In this document: piece after piece, positions 47,690 to 56,647 of the stretch
Layout: each line of letters opens with the position of its first letter
Numbering within the stretch: the stretch's first letter is position 1
NCBI GenBank assembly: GCA_024644085.1
Contig: JAHELS010000001.1
Coordinates: forward strand, 1-64,000
DNA: 64,000 nt
From: Rhodopirellula sp.
GTDB lineage: Bacteria; Planctomycetota; Planctomycetia; Pirellulales; Pirellulaceae
Direction of reading: 5' to 3'
Notes under the pieces: model-generated
Told to the model about the DNA's origin: nothing
What the model saw: the letters and a program-made list of their open reading frames with translations, nothing else
Database searches by the model: none
Position numbers and translations under genes: made by a program

Positions 47690-49039
47690 ATGCACGAACG
47701 AACGCAGCGAGCGATCGCGCGGCTGATGTTCGTTTTCTGCTGCGCGGTGCCGACCTCGATCACGCTGATGTGCGTGATGATAACCTGGACGCCGTGGCAC
47801 CACGCCCGCACGCTGCGGACGATCGAAGGAGAACTCTCGCGCGACACCGGACTGTTGATCGAGATTGGTGATTACGAACGTCCCGCACCGAGTTCGATTC
47901 ACCTTTACGATGTTCGCGCACTTGATCCGGAAACGGGACGCGAGATAGCGCGTGTCCGAGAGGTGCACTGGGCCGCGATTGACGATGAGGTGGCGATCCT
48001 TTTGCATCAACCCGAACTCAAATCGAGCGAGCTTCGCAGCACCTGGAAATTGATACACGACCGGTTCCTGTGCCGGCCCGAGCGGACGAGTGCCGCAGTG
48101 CAGATTGCGGCCAATGATCTGACCATTCACAGCCGGACCGGGGCGCTGACGCTGCGTGACGTCGACGCCTGGATTCGTCCGTTGGAAGATTCCGTCGAAG
48201 CAACCGTTCAGTGTTTGCCGGCAATATCGCAATCGAATTCACCTTTCACAATCACGGCAAGCCGCATTCGATCGGGTGAGAGTCCATCGACCAGGTGGCT
48301 GCTCGACACCGGCGGGACCCCCCTGCCCTGCTCGGCACTGGGAGAGTACCTGCCTCCGCTGGAAAGTCTCGGCAGCGATGCAATGTTCTCCGGGACGATG
48401 CGATGGCACACCCAGGCCGGCCAGTGGTGGATTGATCTGGGCGGCTCAAGGTTCGAACAGGTTTCACTCGATCGTCTGTTCGAGAAGCATGCACATCGAC
48501 TATCGGGGACTGCGAGCATCCAATTGGAACGATGTCGGATTGAACGCAACAATCGAAAGAGCGACATCGCGGGTTCGATTCGCGCGAAGAATGGGCTGAT
48601 CGGACGATCGCTGATTCTGTCGGCCAGAGAACACCTCGGATTTAATGTTCGTTTGCCGGAGGGAATGGTCAACTCACTCGGCGACATTCCCTATGATCGC
48701 ATCGCCCTGGGGTTCAACCTGAACAACACGCAATTGCGACTCGACGGAATCTGTCGCACCGAAATTGGGTACGAAAGTTACCCGGCGGGAGTCGTGCTGT
48801 GCCTCGACGGGTACCCGCTGGTTGAATCAAACGGCGCGACGCTCGACTCGTTGAAGGTGCTGACCGCATTGGCGCCGTCGCACAGCGTGTTGGTGCCGAT
48901 GTCGGACCAGACGAGTTGGCTGGCGGACATCCTGATTCCACCCAGTCGACCGCTGCCGCGGGGCGAGCCGTCGCCGCCACGGATTCGTTCAGCGGAGAAT
49001 TGGCGAGGCGGTCCGACGATCGGCCAGCCCAACCATTAG
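47690..49039 (+). CDS. Uncharacterised membrane-anchored protein (possibly AsmA-like)
   Basis: 449 aa; single N-terminal TM then long beta-rich region; stop overlaps the convergent ccsBA stop (ccaTTAGacc). Confidence 0.6.
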   Translation: MHERTQRAIARLMFVFCCAVPTSITLMCVMITWTPWHHARTLRTIEGELSRDTGLLIEIGDYERPAPSSIHLYDVRALDPETGREIARVREVHWAAIDDEVAILLHQPELKSSELRSTWKLIHDRFLCRPERTSAAVQIAANDLTIHSRTGALTLRDVDAWIRPLEDSVEATVQCLPAISQSNSPFTITASRIRSGESPSTRWLLDTGGTPLPCSALGEYLPPLESLGSDAMFSGTMRWHTQAGQWWIDLGGSRFEQVSLDRLFEKHAHRLSGTASIQLERCRIERNNRKSDIAGSIRAKNGLIGRSLILSAREHLGFNVRLPEGMVNSLGDIPYDRIALGFNLNNTQLRLDGICRTEIGYESYPAGVVLCLDGYPLVESNGATLDSLKVLTALAPSHSVLVPMSDQTSWLADILIPPSRPLPRGEPSPPRIRSAENWRGGPTIGQPNH

Positions 49040-52000
49040 ACCGCTGGTTTCGTACCGAATGGTACCGTCCAACGCAGCACGGCGTCGACGACCATCAACA
49101 ACAGGTGCAATCCAAAAAAGTACCCGAGGTACATGAGCGTGCCTTCGGTGAACCCATAGCTGTGGAAGCCGATCCCGAGTTCGTTGGTACCAAACCAACT
49201 CCACGCGGTCACCAGGTTGCCGACGATCGCAAGATTCGCGAAGCCGCGCGCCTTGACCATGCCGTCCCACCGGGCATGAAGCATCAACGCGTTCCAGATC
49301 ACGATCAACAGAGCGCCGTTCTCCTTGGGGTCCCAGCCCCAGAAGCGTCCCCAGCTGTCATCGGCCCAAAGACCTCCGAGCACGGTGCCGATGAAGCTGA
49401 ACAGAATTCCAAAGCAGGCTGCTCCGTAACAACACCGATAGATGTCTCGCAGCTTTTTCTCATCCTGGCCGATCCAGCCCGCGATCAGGTAGCCGATCCC
49501 GAGCGTGCCGGCGACCAGCGTTGCCACGTAACCCAGTGTTACGCTGATTACATGGGTGGCCAACCAGAACTGCGTGTCAAGCACAGCTTGCAACACCGGC
49601 ATCGTGTCACCCGTATTCAATCCGTAGGCGACTAACAATGTCAGTGCGCCCGCGGCGGAAGAAACTATGTTGCCGATACCGTACTTGAAGATTCTCTCGA
49701 CCACCAATCCAAACAACACAGCGGCCCAACCGATGAAAACGGCCGACGAATAGATATTGATAACGGGCGCCCGTCCGGTGATTGCAATTCGACACAGAAT
49801 CGCCGCAGTGTGAATGACAACGGCCACCGCCAGCGCTCCCCAAACCGCCTGACGCAGTCGTGGCAAGTTCACCGCGAAATAAACCAGCCCCATCACCAAC
49901 GTGATCAGGTAAAGCACCATCGCAACGCCGGTGGGCCAGTTGGATTGCATCCACCGCTCAAGCGACACCAGACCCGGGCGATAACCGGGAACCATGTAGG
50001 CCTTGACCGAGGCAAGATGCTGGTCAACGGCATCATTGAACGCCTCGGTGTCCTGGTCGCCATACGACTTGATCATCTCGCTGAAAGTTTCGATGCCCGC
50101 CGGCGGCGGAGCGTCGTCCGAGTCGGAACCACTCAGTGCCAATTCGCGGTAGTGATTGAAGAAGGCCGATCCGAACGCAGACCATTTGGGATCATTGACC
50201 GTATCGGCAGCCACTTCCTCCGACGGCGGAATGATGGCCGGCGCGGGCATTTGGTCGAGCGCTTCCATGCGACGCTGCAAATCTCTCAACGCGAAAAGTT
50301 GCCGGGTCTGCTCGTCCGCACCGGGGAACACCCGTTCAAACTCCTCGGCCGAGATTTCCTCGGGAACGGGCAAACGGAAGGCGGCTGCCGCGAGCGTGTA
50401 TTGACGTGTTCGTCGGTCGAGTTCGAGCAGCTTGCGTTCCTTGAATGATTGATCCCGCGGGTCCTTCTCGGCCGCGGCGTCGACCATCTGGCTGACGCGT
50501 CCCCAACGCGTACCGATGTCTTCGAGCGAATAAAGCTTGCTCTCACGGCGATCGAGGCCGAGTTCGCTGCGCACCTCGTCGGCATCTATCCGGAACATCG
50601 GCAGGAACTTCAACTCTCGTCCGTCAACGGCGACCTCCATCAACCACTGTATCGCGGTCAATTTTTTCGCCGACTTTGCATCCGCGCCGCCTGAGGCGCG
50701 GGTCTTGATCGCCGCGGGGGCTGAGTCGAGGGGAAGTGAATCCTTGTTACTGATCGCCTTGAGCGTTTGACGTGCATAGGCGTCGAGCGGCATGACCCGG
50801 CCGCCGAACTGGGTCGGAATCTTTCCCGCCGTGTAAAAGTCGTACTGGTCCGCACGGCTGGCGGGCCGCATGCTTTGCATGACGGCCTGCCACGGCACGA
50901 GCATGTAAATCGCCAAGAGGACGAAACCGGCCACGGTCAGCAGCACCGGGCGGTTCGAAGGCGGCGACTGGTTGAACTCGGCCAGGTCGGCCCGTTGCTT
51001 GCGAGTCTCCCGTTCGCGTCGCCTCAGGAAGCGTGTCAACGTACCCATGAAATGGGCCAGCATTCCCAGCCCCGTGATGCTGCAGGCAACGTAAGGAATC
51101 AACCATCCCGAATTTTGAACGACCTGGATTCCGGTCATTTCCTTACCGCCCGGCAACGGTGTGTAGCTTGATTGGTAGAACGTTTCACCACGGTAGCGGA
51201 GCGGATTATTCATCCAGACTCGTTCTTTTCGGTCCTCGCCCGTTTCCACGTCGACGATGCGAATGAATGACGAATAATCACGAGGCGTATCGGTTCCGCT
51301 GTAATTGACCCGGCGAACGTCCTCGAGCTGAATCCAGTAAGGTTTTACTTCGCGATGAAACTTCAAGCCGAACTGGTAAGTCGTTTCGTCAACCGCTACG
51401 GTGTCGTAGAAATCCTTCGAGTTTACATCCGGCATCAACATTTCCCGGTCCGAAATCAATTGGCTGACGAGATGCTTGCCGAGCGATTCGCCCGACTCTT
51501 TATCGAGTAATTCGACATAGGCCGAAGCGAGATTCATGTCGCTGTCGGTGCCGCCCGACTTTGTGGTTTCGACGGCCCTCACGTCGAGTCCAACGCCCCG
51601 GTCGGCGAGGTTGTCATCCGTAACGTCTTTGAGCGATGAATTCTCGTAGAAAGCCAGCACGCGGACGTCGACCGGCAGCGCCGGGTCACTGATCACCGCC
51701 TCGGATCGACTCGCGGACTTCAGCCGACTGCCTGGAATCGCGATGACTTGGTCGCGTCCCCCCACGTCCTCGATAAAAGCCAATTCGATCAGATCAAGAT
51801 TCACCAGCGTGTTGGATGATTGGCCTTCGACCAAACTCAACCTCTGTTCCAATTGCCGGTCGCCAAACGCAAACTGGCCCACCATCAACAATGCGACGCC
51901 CAAGTGCAACAGAACATTGCCACCCTGTTTGTCAAAGACAAACAAACATCCAATCATCAGAACCACGCCGGCACCAAGCCCCTTGGTCAATTGCCAAACA

Positions 52001-52692
52001 ATTCTCAGACCGGGGTCGCCAATGCGAAAGCCGGTGGCCAGCGAATACACAATGCAGATTCCGATGACGGCAGCGATCGTGTAGGCAATCGACTTGATCG
52101 TCGGGTTCGATACGCGAGTACCGGCCACGCCAACACTGCAACCCAAAACCGTCAGTGCTGCCAGCACCGCCGCCCACAACAATTCGTAGCTGATCGGAGG
52201 CGTGCCCTGTAATCCGTCGCTGCTGTGCCCGGCAACGATCACAGCTGCCGCCAGCAAGGCACCGGCGAGAATCAAACCGAGACCTGCGGCGAGCCTGGTC
52301 CCCTTGGCGTGGATGTGGAATCGGGTCACCTTGGCTGCGACCAAATTGATCATCAACAGCAGCCCAATCAGCGCACCGCCGGGAAACGGGATAACGCCTC
52401 GTATCGGGCTCTCGTGCGGATAGAACGCCTGGGGAAAGAAATCGTCAATATGCAGCGGTGCGATCCAAGACATGAAGTACCGCTGCTTGACCTCGAACAT
52501 GTTCATTTCATCCTGTGCGAGCGTTCCCACCAGCACAGTAATCATCGAAAGGGCAAACAGAGCTACGGTCAACTTGAGCGACCCCAGTGCACCGCCTACA
52601 TGGCTGCAGATTGCGCCGAGGGAATCCCAGTCACCGGCGGAATCCCTGTTGCCGGGATTGGGGGAGACAGATTCAGAAGCAGCAGTCGCCAT
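49036..52692 (-). CDS. Fused cytochrome c biogenesis protein (ResB/CcsB + CcsA)
   Basis: 1218 aa; N-terminal ResB-like region; C-terminal CcsA with WGWDPKENGALLIVIWNALMLHARW. Confidence 0.93.
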   Translation of the reverse strand: MATAASESVSPNPGNRDSAGDWDSLGAICSHVGGALGSLKLTVALFALSMITVLVGTLAQDEMNMFEVKQRYFMSWIAPLHIDDFFPQAFYPHESPIRGVIPFPGGALIGLLLMINLVAAKVTRFHIHAKGTRLAAGLGLILAGALLAAAVIVAGHSSDGLQGTPPISYELLWAAVLAALTVLGCSVGVAGTRVSNPTIKSIAYTIAAVIGICIVYSLATGFRIGDPGLRIVWQLTKGLGAGVVLMIGCLFVFDKQGGNVLLHLGVALLMVGQFAFGDRQLEQRLSLVEGQSSNTLVNLDLIELAFIEDVGGRDQVIAIPGSRLKSASRSEAVISDPALPVDVRVLAFYENSSLKDVTDDNLADRGVGLDVRAVETTKSGGTDSDMNLASAYVELLDKESGESLGKHLVSQLISDREMLMPDVNSKDFYDTVAVDETTYQFGLKFHREVKPYWIQLEDVRRVNYSGTDTPRDYSSFIRIVDVETGEDRKERVWMNNPLRYRGETFYQSSYTPLPGGKEMTGIQVVQNSGWLIPYVACSITGLGMLAHFMGTLTRFLRRRERETRKQRADLAEFNQSPPSNRPVLLTVAGFVLLAIYMLVPWQAVMQSMRPASRADQYDFYTAGKIPTQFGGRVMPLDAYARQTLKAISNKDSLPLDSAPAAIKTRASGGADAKSAKKLTAIQWLMEVAVDGRELKFLPMFRIDADEVRSELGLDRRESKLYSLEDIGTRWGRVSQMVDAAAEKDPRDQSFKERKLLELDRRTRQYTLAAAAFRLPVPEEISAEEFERVFPGADEQTRQLFALRDLQRRMEALDQMPAPAIIPPSEEVAADTVNDPKWSAFGSAFFNHYRELALSGSDSDDAPPPAGIETFSEMIKSYGDQDTEAFNDAVDQHLASVKAYMVPGYRPGLVSLERWMQSNWPTGVAMVLYLITLVMGLVYFAVNLPRLRQAVWGALAVAVVIHTAAILCRIAITGRAPVINIYSSAVFIGWAAVLFGLVVERIFKYGIGNIVSSAAGALTLLVAYGLNTGDTMPVLQAVLDTQFWLATHVISVTLGYVATLVAGTLGIGYLIAGWIGQDEKKLRDIYRCCYGAACFGILFSFIGTVLGGLWADDSWGRFWGWDPKENGALLIVIWNALMLHARWDGMVKARGFANLAIVGNLVTAWSWFGTNELGIGFHSYGFTEGTLMYLGYFFGLHLLLMVVDAVLRWTVPFGTKPAV

Positions 52693-52741
52693 CGTCGCAC
52701 TCGTGTCAGAGGAATGTTCTTTTTTGGATCCAGCGCAGGGA

Positions 52742-53872
52742 CTAGAGATTCAATTCAAGCGATTCAAGAAATGACGCGATTGCATCCGATTGTTCCGTCA
52801 CAACCTTGGCCGGTCCGGTCATTTTCACGAATAAGCTGATGCCGTCATCAATCGGGACAATGGTGGCGTCAATCGCCGTCCCCGTCTCAGCGTCCTCGGC
52901 GGCCAAGAGAAACCGCTGCCCCGGCCGGCCATCGACCTCGACCACCTGGGCGTCGGAGAGTGCTTTGTCGACGACTTCATCGGAGACCTCACCCTCGCGC
53001 ACCTGTCCTAGCCACCGGGCAACGTTTCCGCGTAAGTCGCCTCCCGCGGGGATGACGGTTAGCTCGGCCGGCGAGTCTTCCGGACCGACGCTGAAGGCCG
53101 CCATTCGCATACTGGTCATGCGACCGTCTCGCCAACCTTCGGGACGCTGAAACTTCAATCGCGAATCGGGCTCGGGCGTCGCCGGCTCGCCGCCGCCGCC
53201 GCCACCGTCAAGGTCGGATGCCACGCGAGGCTGACCTGCAAAAGGCGGTGTCATTGGCGCAGCCGCCTCGGCAGGCGAGCCGATCAGATCGACCCACACC
53301 CCGGACGTGTCCAGCGTCGTGACTTCGAATTCTTCACCACCGCCCCATCGCTCGTCCGAAGGGCTCAAGCCGAGTTGGCCACGCCACCGATTGACATTCA
53401 TCTGGACCTGCTGGTCCCAATCCGGCTGCCGTGACAACTTCGAGATGCTGATGTCAAGTTGTTTGTCCGGTGTGTCGACATCGATCGAGGCAAATCGCAT
53501 CGGTTTTTCGCCGCCCCGCCGCCAGGTATCCGGAAGCTGGTCGAGAACCGGTTCGCCGGAATCGTTGAATTCGATGCCGCGAACGAATTGCCGAAAGGAT
53601 GATTCCACGGTGTCGATCGCGGCTTTCGGGCCGGTGACTTTGAAGAACCAAACGTCGTCGCCATGAGGCACCATGGTGGCAAGCATGCGGTCTTCACCGA
53701 GTTTCAACTGCTCGGGCACCTCGGTGGGGATCGAGTAGGTCACGATCGGTTCGGCTCGTTCACAGCCGACCATCGCCGTCGAACCGATTATCACCACCGC
53801 GACATACCACGACAGCATGCGCCTATCGCGTCCGGGACGAGGCGAAAGACTTGGAGAAAAAATACTCGACAT
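52742..53872 (-). CDS. Uncharacterised lipoprotein
   Basis: 376 aa; SWYVAVVIIGSTAMVGCERAEP lipobox; no recognised domain. Confidence 0.75.
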   Translation of the reverse strand: MSSIFSPSLSPRPGRDRRMLSWYVAVVIIGSTAMVGCERAEPIVTYSIPTEVPEQLKLGEDRMLATMVPHGDDVWFFKVTGPKAAIDTVESSFRQFVRGIEFNDSGEPVLDQLPDTWRRGGEKPMRFASIDVDTPDKQLDISISKLSRQPDWDQQVQMNVNRWRGQLGLSPSDERWGGGEEFEVTTLDTSGVWVDLIGSPAEAAAPMTPPFAGQPRVASDLDGGGGGGEPATPEPDSRLKFQRPEGWRDGRMTSMRMAAFSVGPEDSPAELTVIPAGGDLRGNVARWLGQVREGEVSDEVVDKALSDAQVVEVDGRPGQRFLLAAEDAETGTAIDATIVPIDDGISLFVKMTGPAKVVTEQSDAIASFLESLELNL

Positions 53873-54229
53873 GGCAACCTGGGCGAGAATGGCGAAATCC
53901 GTTTCGGAAAGGCTTGCTGTTGATACGTATCCCAGCGGACGACTATCGCACGGGCAAGTGGCGCACCGGCCCCCCGGGGACGACAGAAAGAATCAACCGG
54001 CCATCGGCGAGGGAGCTGGATCGAAGCTCCGACGCGACATTTCCTATAGGTAATATAAACGTCCGGCCACGTTGGTTCGTACCCAGAATTCAACCTGTGA
54101 CAGCGTGCCACAGTCGTGAAGCGTTCGCGAACACCCGGTTTTAGCTGATCAATCCGCCTGATTCGAGGCGTCTGAAACACGCAAACGAGGCTGCGGCGGT
54201 GGTCCGACTCGGGTTGGCGTCAATCCGCC

Positions 54230-54265
54230 CAGCGCCTTACCAGCCACCAGCGCCTTACCAGCCCA
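54230..54265. repeat. 16-bp direct duplication (cagcgccttaccagcc) at 18-bp period spanning a stop codon
   Basis: Units start at 54230 and 54248; the second contains the stop of the 54255..55940 gene. Confidence 0.95.
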
Positions 54266-55940
54266 TCAATCCGATCAACGAATCGGTCAGCGAGCTGACC
54301 GGTGCCGACTGTTCGCTGTAGGTCCACATGTTACGAACAAGGTCGGTCATCAGCATGCCGCCGAGGCTTAGCACACAAAGGATCAGCATCAACGTGATGC
54401 ATTGCAGGAGTGTGAAGGGGACTTCGTAGGCCCCGACCGCTGCGGCCGAGGAAACCGGCGCAGCGGATCGATCAATTTCGATTCCCTCCGCTTCGTCGTC
54501 CATGACGACCGCGTCGCCGTCGTCGGCCTCTGCGAAGACGTCTCCGCCAAGCGGGTCGGCCTCGACTATTCCGGCATCGCCAAATTCTACCGGTTCACCG
54601 ATTGCTTCGGAGTCTTCGACTTCGATCACTTGCGAGCCACTTTCAAAGTCGGCATCGAGCCCGACACCCGAGGGTGAAAGCTGGAATTCCTCATCGGCCT
54701 GAAACTCTGCCTCGCCCTTGCCGCTACCGCTGCCGCTGCCGCTACCGCTACCGCCATCGGACAGTTCGGCCCCGAGGTCGAGCGCGGAAATACTGCTGCC
54801 GGCCAGATCAAGTGGTTCGCTTTCGAGTGACAAACCGCTGTCCGACGGACTCATCAAATTGATTCCGCTGTCACCCGCAACCGAAATGTCGCTGCCGGCG
54901 CTACTGATCACGAGGTCGTCATCGTCATCGGCGATCACCAGGTCATCGTCATCCGCCAGAGCATCATCGAGCCCACCAAGATCGGAATCCTTCAGAGCAT
55001 CGGCCCCGATACTGCTGCCGAGTCCTGAAGACGCCAGCAAATCGTCGCTTTCGCCTGCCAGCAAACCGCTGTCTTTTTTCTCCGATCCAAGCAGGTCAAT
55101 CTCGCTGAGCACATCCGCCCCGCGACTGCTCAGCGATGATCCGAGGTCGCTGGCACCAGGCGAATCGAGATCCTCCATCAACTCAAGACTGCTGACACCG
55201 GTGGAGCTTAACTGTGAACCTTCGGTCGATGCGTCGCTGCCGAGCACATCCATCGCGCTATCTTCGTCATCGCCGATCAGATCCTCGCCGCTGTCCTCGT
55301 CTGAGAGATTCAAATCGCCGTCGGATGCTTCCGGGCCGAGCACATCAGGATGTGATTCGGATATTGCGTTCAATTCTTCGTCGGTCACCGGACCGGTGCT
55401 GCCCGCGTTGGGTTCGATGGCCAAATCAAGCTGGCCGGAATCGTGCATGATTGCGCGATCATCCAGCTGCAATTCTGCCGAGTCGATCTCGAGCAGATCA
55501 TCGCCGCCGCTTTCCAGCAACAAGTCGCTGTCGCTGGCGACAATGGCAACGTCGCTCCCTTCGCCTTCGGAGGGCACCAGATCGACGTCGCTGCCGCTGC
55601 CGGGAACGAGTGACTCGTTGCCGAGCTCAAGATCGCTACCGCTTCCCTCTTCGCTCGATGGGACATCACCGCCGATCACGTTGCTGCCGCCCGAGGAGAG
55701 CGACGCACCGACTTCGCTTTCGTCGACCAGCAACCCGCTGCCGCCATCATCACCGACTTCGGCATCACCGACTTCGGCGCTCAGGTCATCGGCGAGATTG
55801 TCGATCGCATCCTCGGGGAATTTCCAGCTTGCACCGTCGCGAAATCCTCGCACCCTTCCCTGGCTTCTCAGTTCAACAAGCCTGTCGGTTGGTATTCCAA
55901 GTTTTTTGGCGGCTTCTTCAAGCGAAAGGTAGTCTGCCAT
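54255..55940 (-). CDS. Predicted HTH (excisionase/MerR-like) domain, long acidic Ser/Gly/Asp linker, C-terminal TM protein
   Basis: MADYLSLEEAAKKLGIPTDRLVELRSQGRVRGFRDGASWKFPEDAIDNL; then about 400 aa of D/E/S/G; then PFTLLQCITLMLILCVLSLGGMLMTDL. Start at 55940. Confidence 0.85.
   Translation of the reverse strand: MADYLSLEEAAKKLGIPTDRLVELRSQGRVRGFRDGASWKFPEDAIDNLADDLSAEVGDAEVGDDGGSGLLVDESEVGASLSSGGSNVIGGDVPSSEEGSGSDLELGNESLVPGSGSDVDLVPSEGEGSDVAIVASDSDLLLESGGDDLLEIDSAELQLDDRAIMHDSGQLDLAIEPNAGSTGPVTDEELNAISESHPDVLGPEASDGDLNLSDEDSGEDLIGDDEDSAMDVLGSDASTEGSQLSSTGVSSLELMEDLDSPGASDLGSSLSSRGADVLSEIDLLGSEKKDSGLLAGESDDLLASSGLGSSIGADALKDSDLGGLDDALADDDDLVIADDDDDLVISSAGSDISVAGDSGINLMSPSDSGLSLESEPLDLAGSSISALDLGAELSDGGSGSGSGSGSGKGEAEFQADEEFQLSPSGVGLDADFESGSQVIEVEDSEAIGEPVEFGDAGIVEADPLGGDVFAEADDGDAVVMDDEAEGIEIDRSAAPVSSAAAVGAYEVPFTLLQCITLMLILCVLSLGGMLMTDLVRNMWTYSEQSAPVSSLTDSLIGLMGW
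54718..54757 (-). repeat. GS-encoding hexanucleotide-like microsatellite
   Basis: ttgccgctaccgctgccgctgccgctaccgctaccgcc; encodes (GS)n. Confidence 0.85.
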
Positions 55941-56038
55941 TGAATTGTCGGCTCCGATGTTTCCCCTGGCGGGGAAACGACGTCGTTTGTTGAGGAGACG
56001 GCACACCGCACCGGGCACGCCGTTGCAACTCAACAAAC

Positions 56039-56461
56039 TTACCGACGACCGAGCTCGCGAATCTCGTCTGGCAACGGCGAAGTAGCATTGAGTTGCAATG
56101 AAAAGTCAGCATCGATGGGACGACTGCTGACCAGCCGGATCTTCCCCGACCTATCGATATGATACACAGCCATCCAGGATTTTCCGGTGTGAACTAGCGT
56201 AATTGTCTGAGTTCCCGAGGCGTCAGAACCGGAAAAACCGATCATCTCGCCAGCAGCGCCCACTCTCGCGAGTGCCTCGACCGGGGAAGCCGCGATTGCC
56301 ACGCCCGCACCCTGGCCACCCCACCGAGCGTCCGAAGCTTGAGAATCCTGAGGCGGAACCTGGCTGATGCCCGCCGTGGCGGCCACCACCATCACGATGA
56401 GAGCTGCGACCAGCGGCGTCAGTTTCACGCCTCGCTGACTTGCTCGAATCCGTTTCCACAT
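56039..56461 (-). CDS. Uncharacterised protein with N-terminal TM
   Basis: 140 aa; VKLTPLVAALIVMVVAATAG; between the HTH-acidic gene and the divergent TolQ operon. Confidence 0.6.
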   Translation of the reverse strand: MWKRIRASQRGVKLTPLVAALIVMVVAATAGISQVPPQDSQASDARWGGQGAGVAIAASPVEALARVGAAGEMIGFSGSDASGTQTITLVHTGKSWMAVYHIDRSGKIRLVSSRPIDADFSLQLNATSPLPDEIRELGRR

Positions 56462-56647
56462 CCTTCCACTCCATCACTGGGGACTCCTTCCAACGCCGGA
56501 ATTTGCACTCAGCGGCGTCGAACAGGCGCGATCGTAGCCCCCCAATGCAGCGGGCCGCAATATTGAAAAGACGCGTCCAGGCCTGGTGGGAATTCCTGAC
56601 GATTGGGTGAAGTTGGCCGGTGTTTCCGGTCGATCCGATTGTAGGGA

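Noticed and set aside
54718-55932. 404-aa ORF on the + strand (MPLPLPLPLPLPPSDSSAPRSS...)
   Set aside because: Exactly antisense to the acidic Ser/Asp-rich HTH protein; low-complexity translation is a by-product of codon bias in the real gene.
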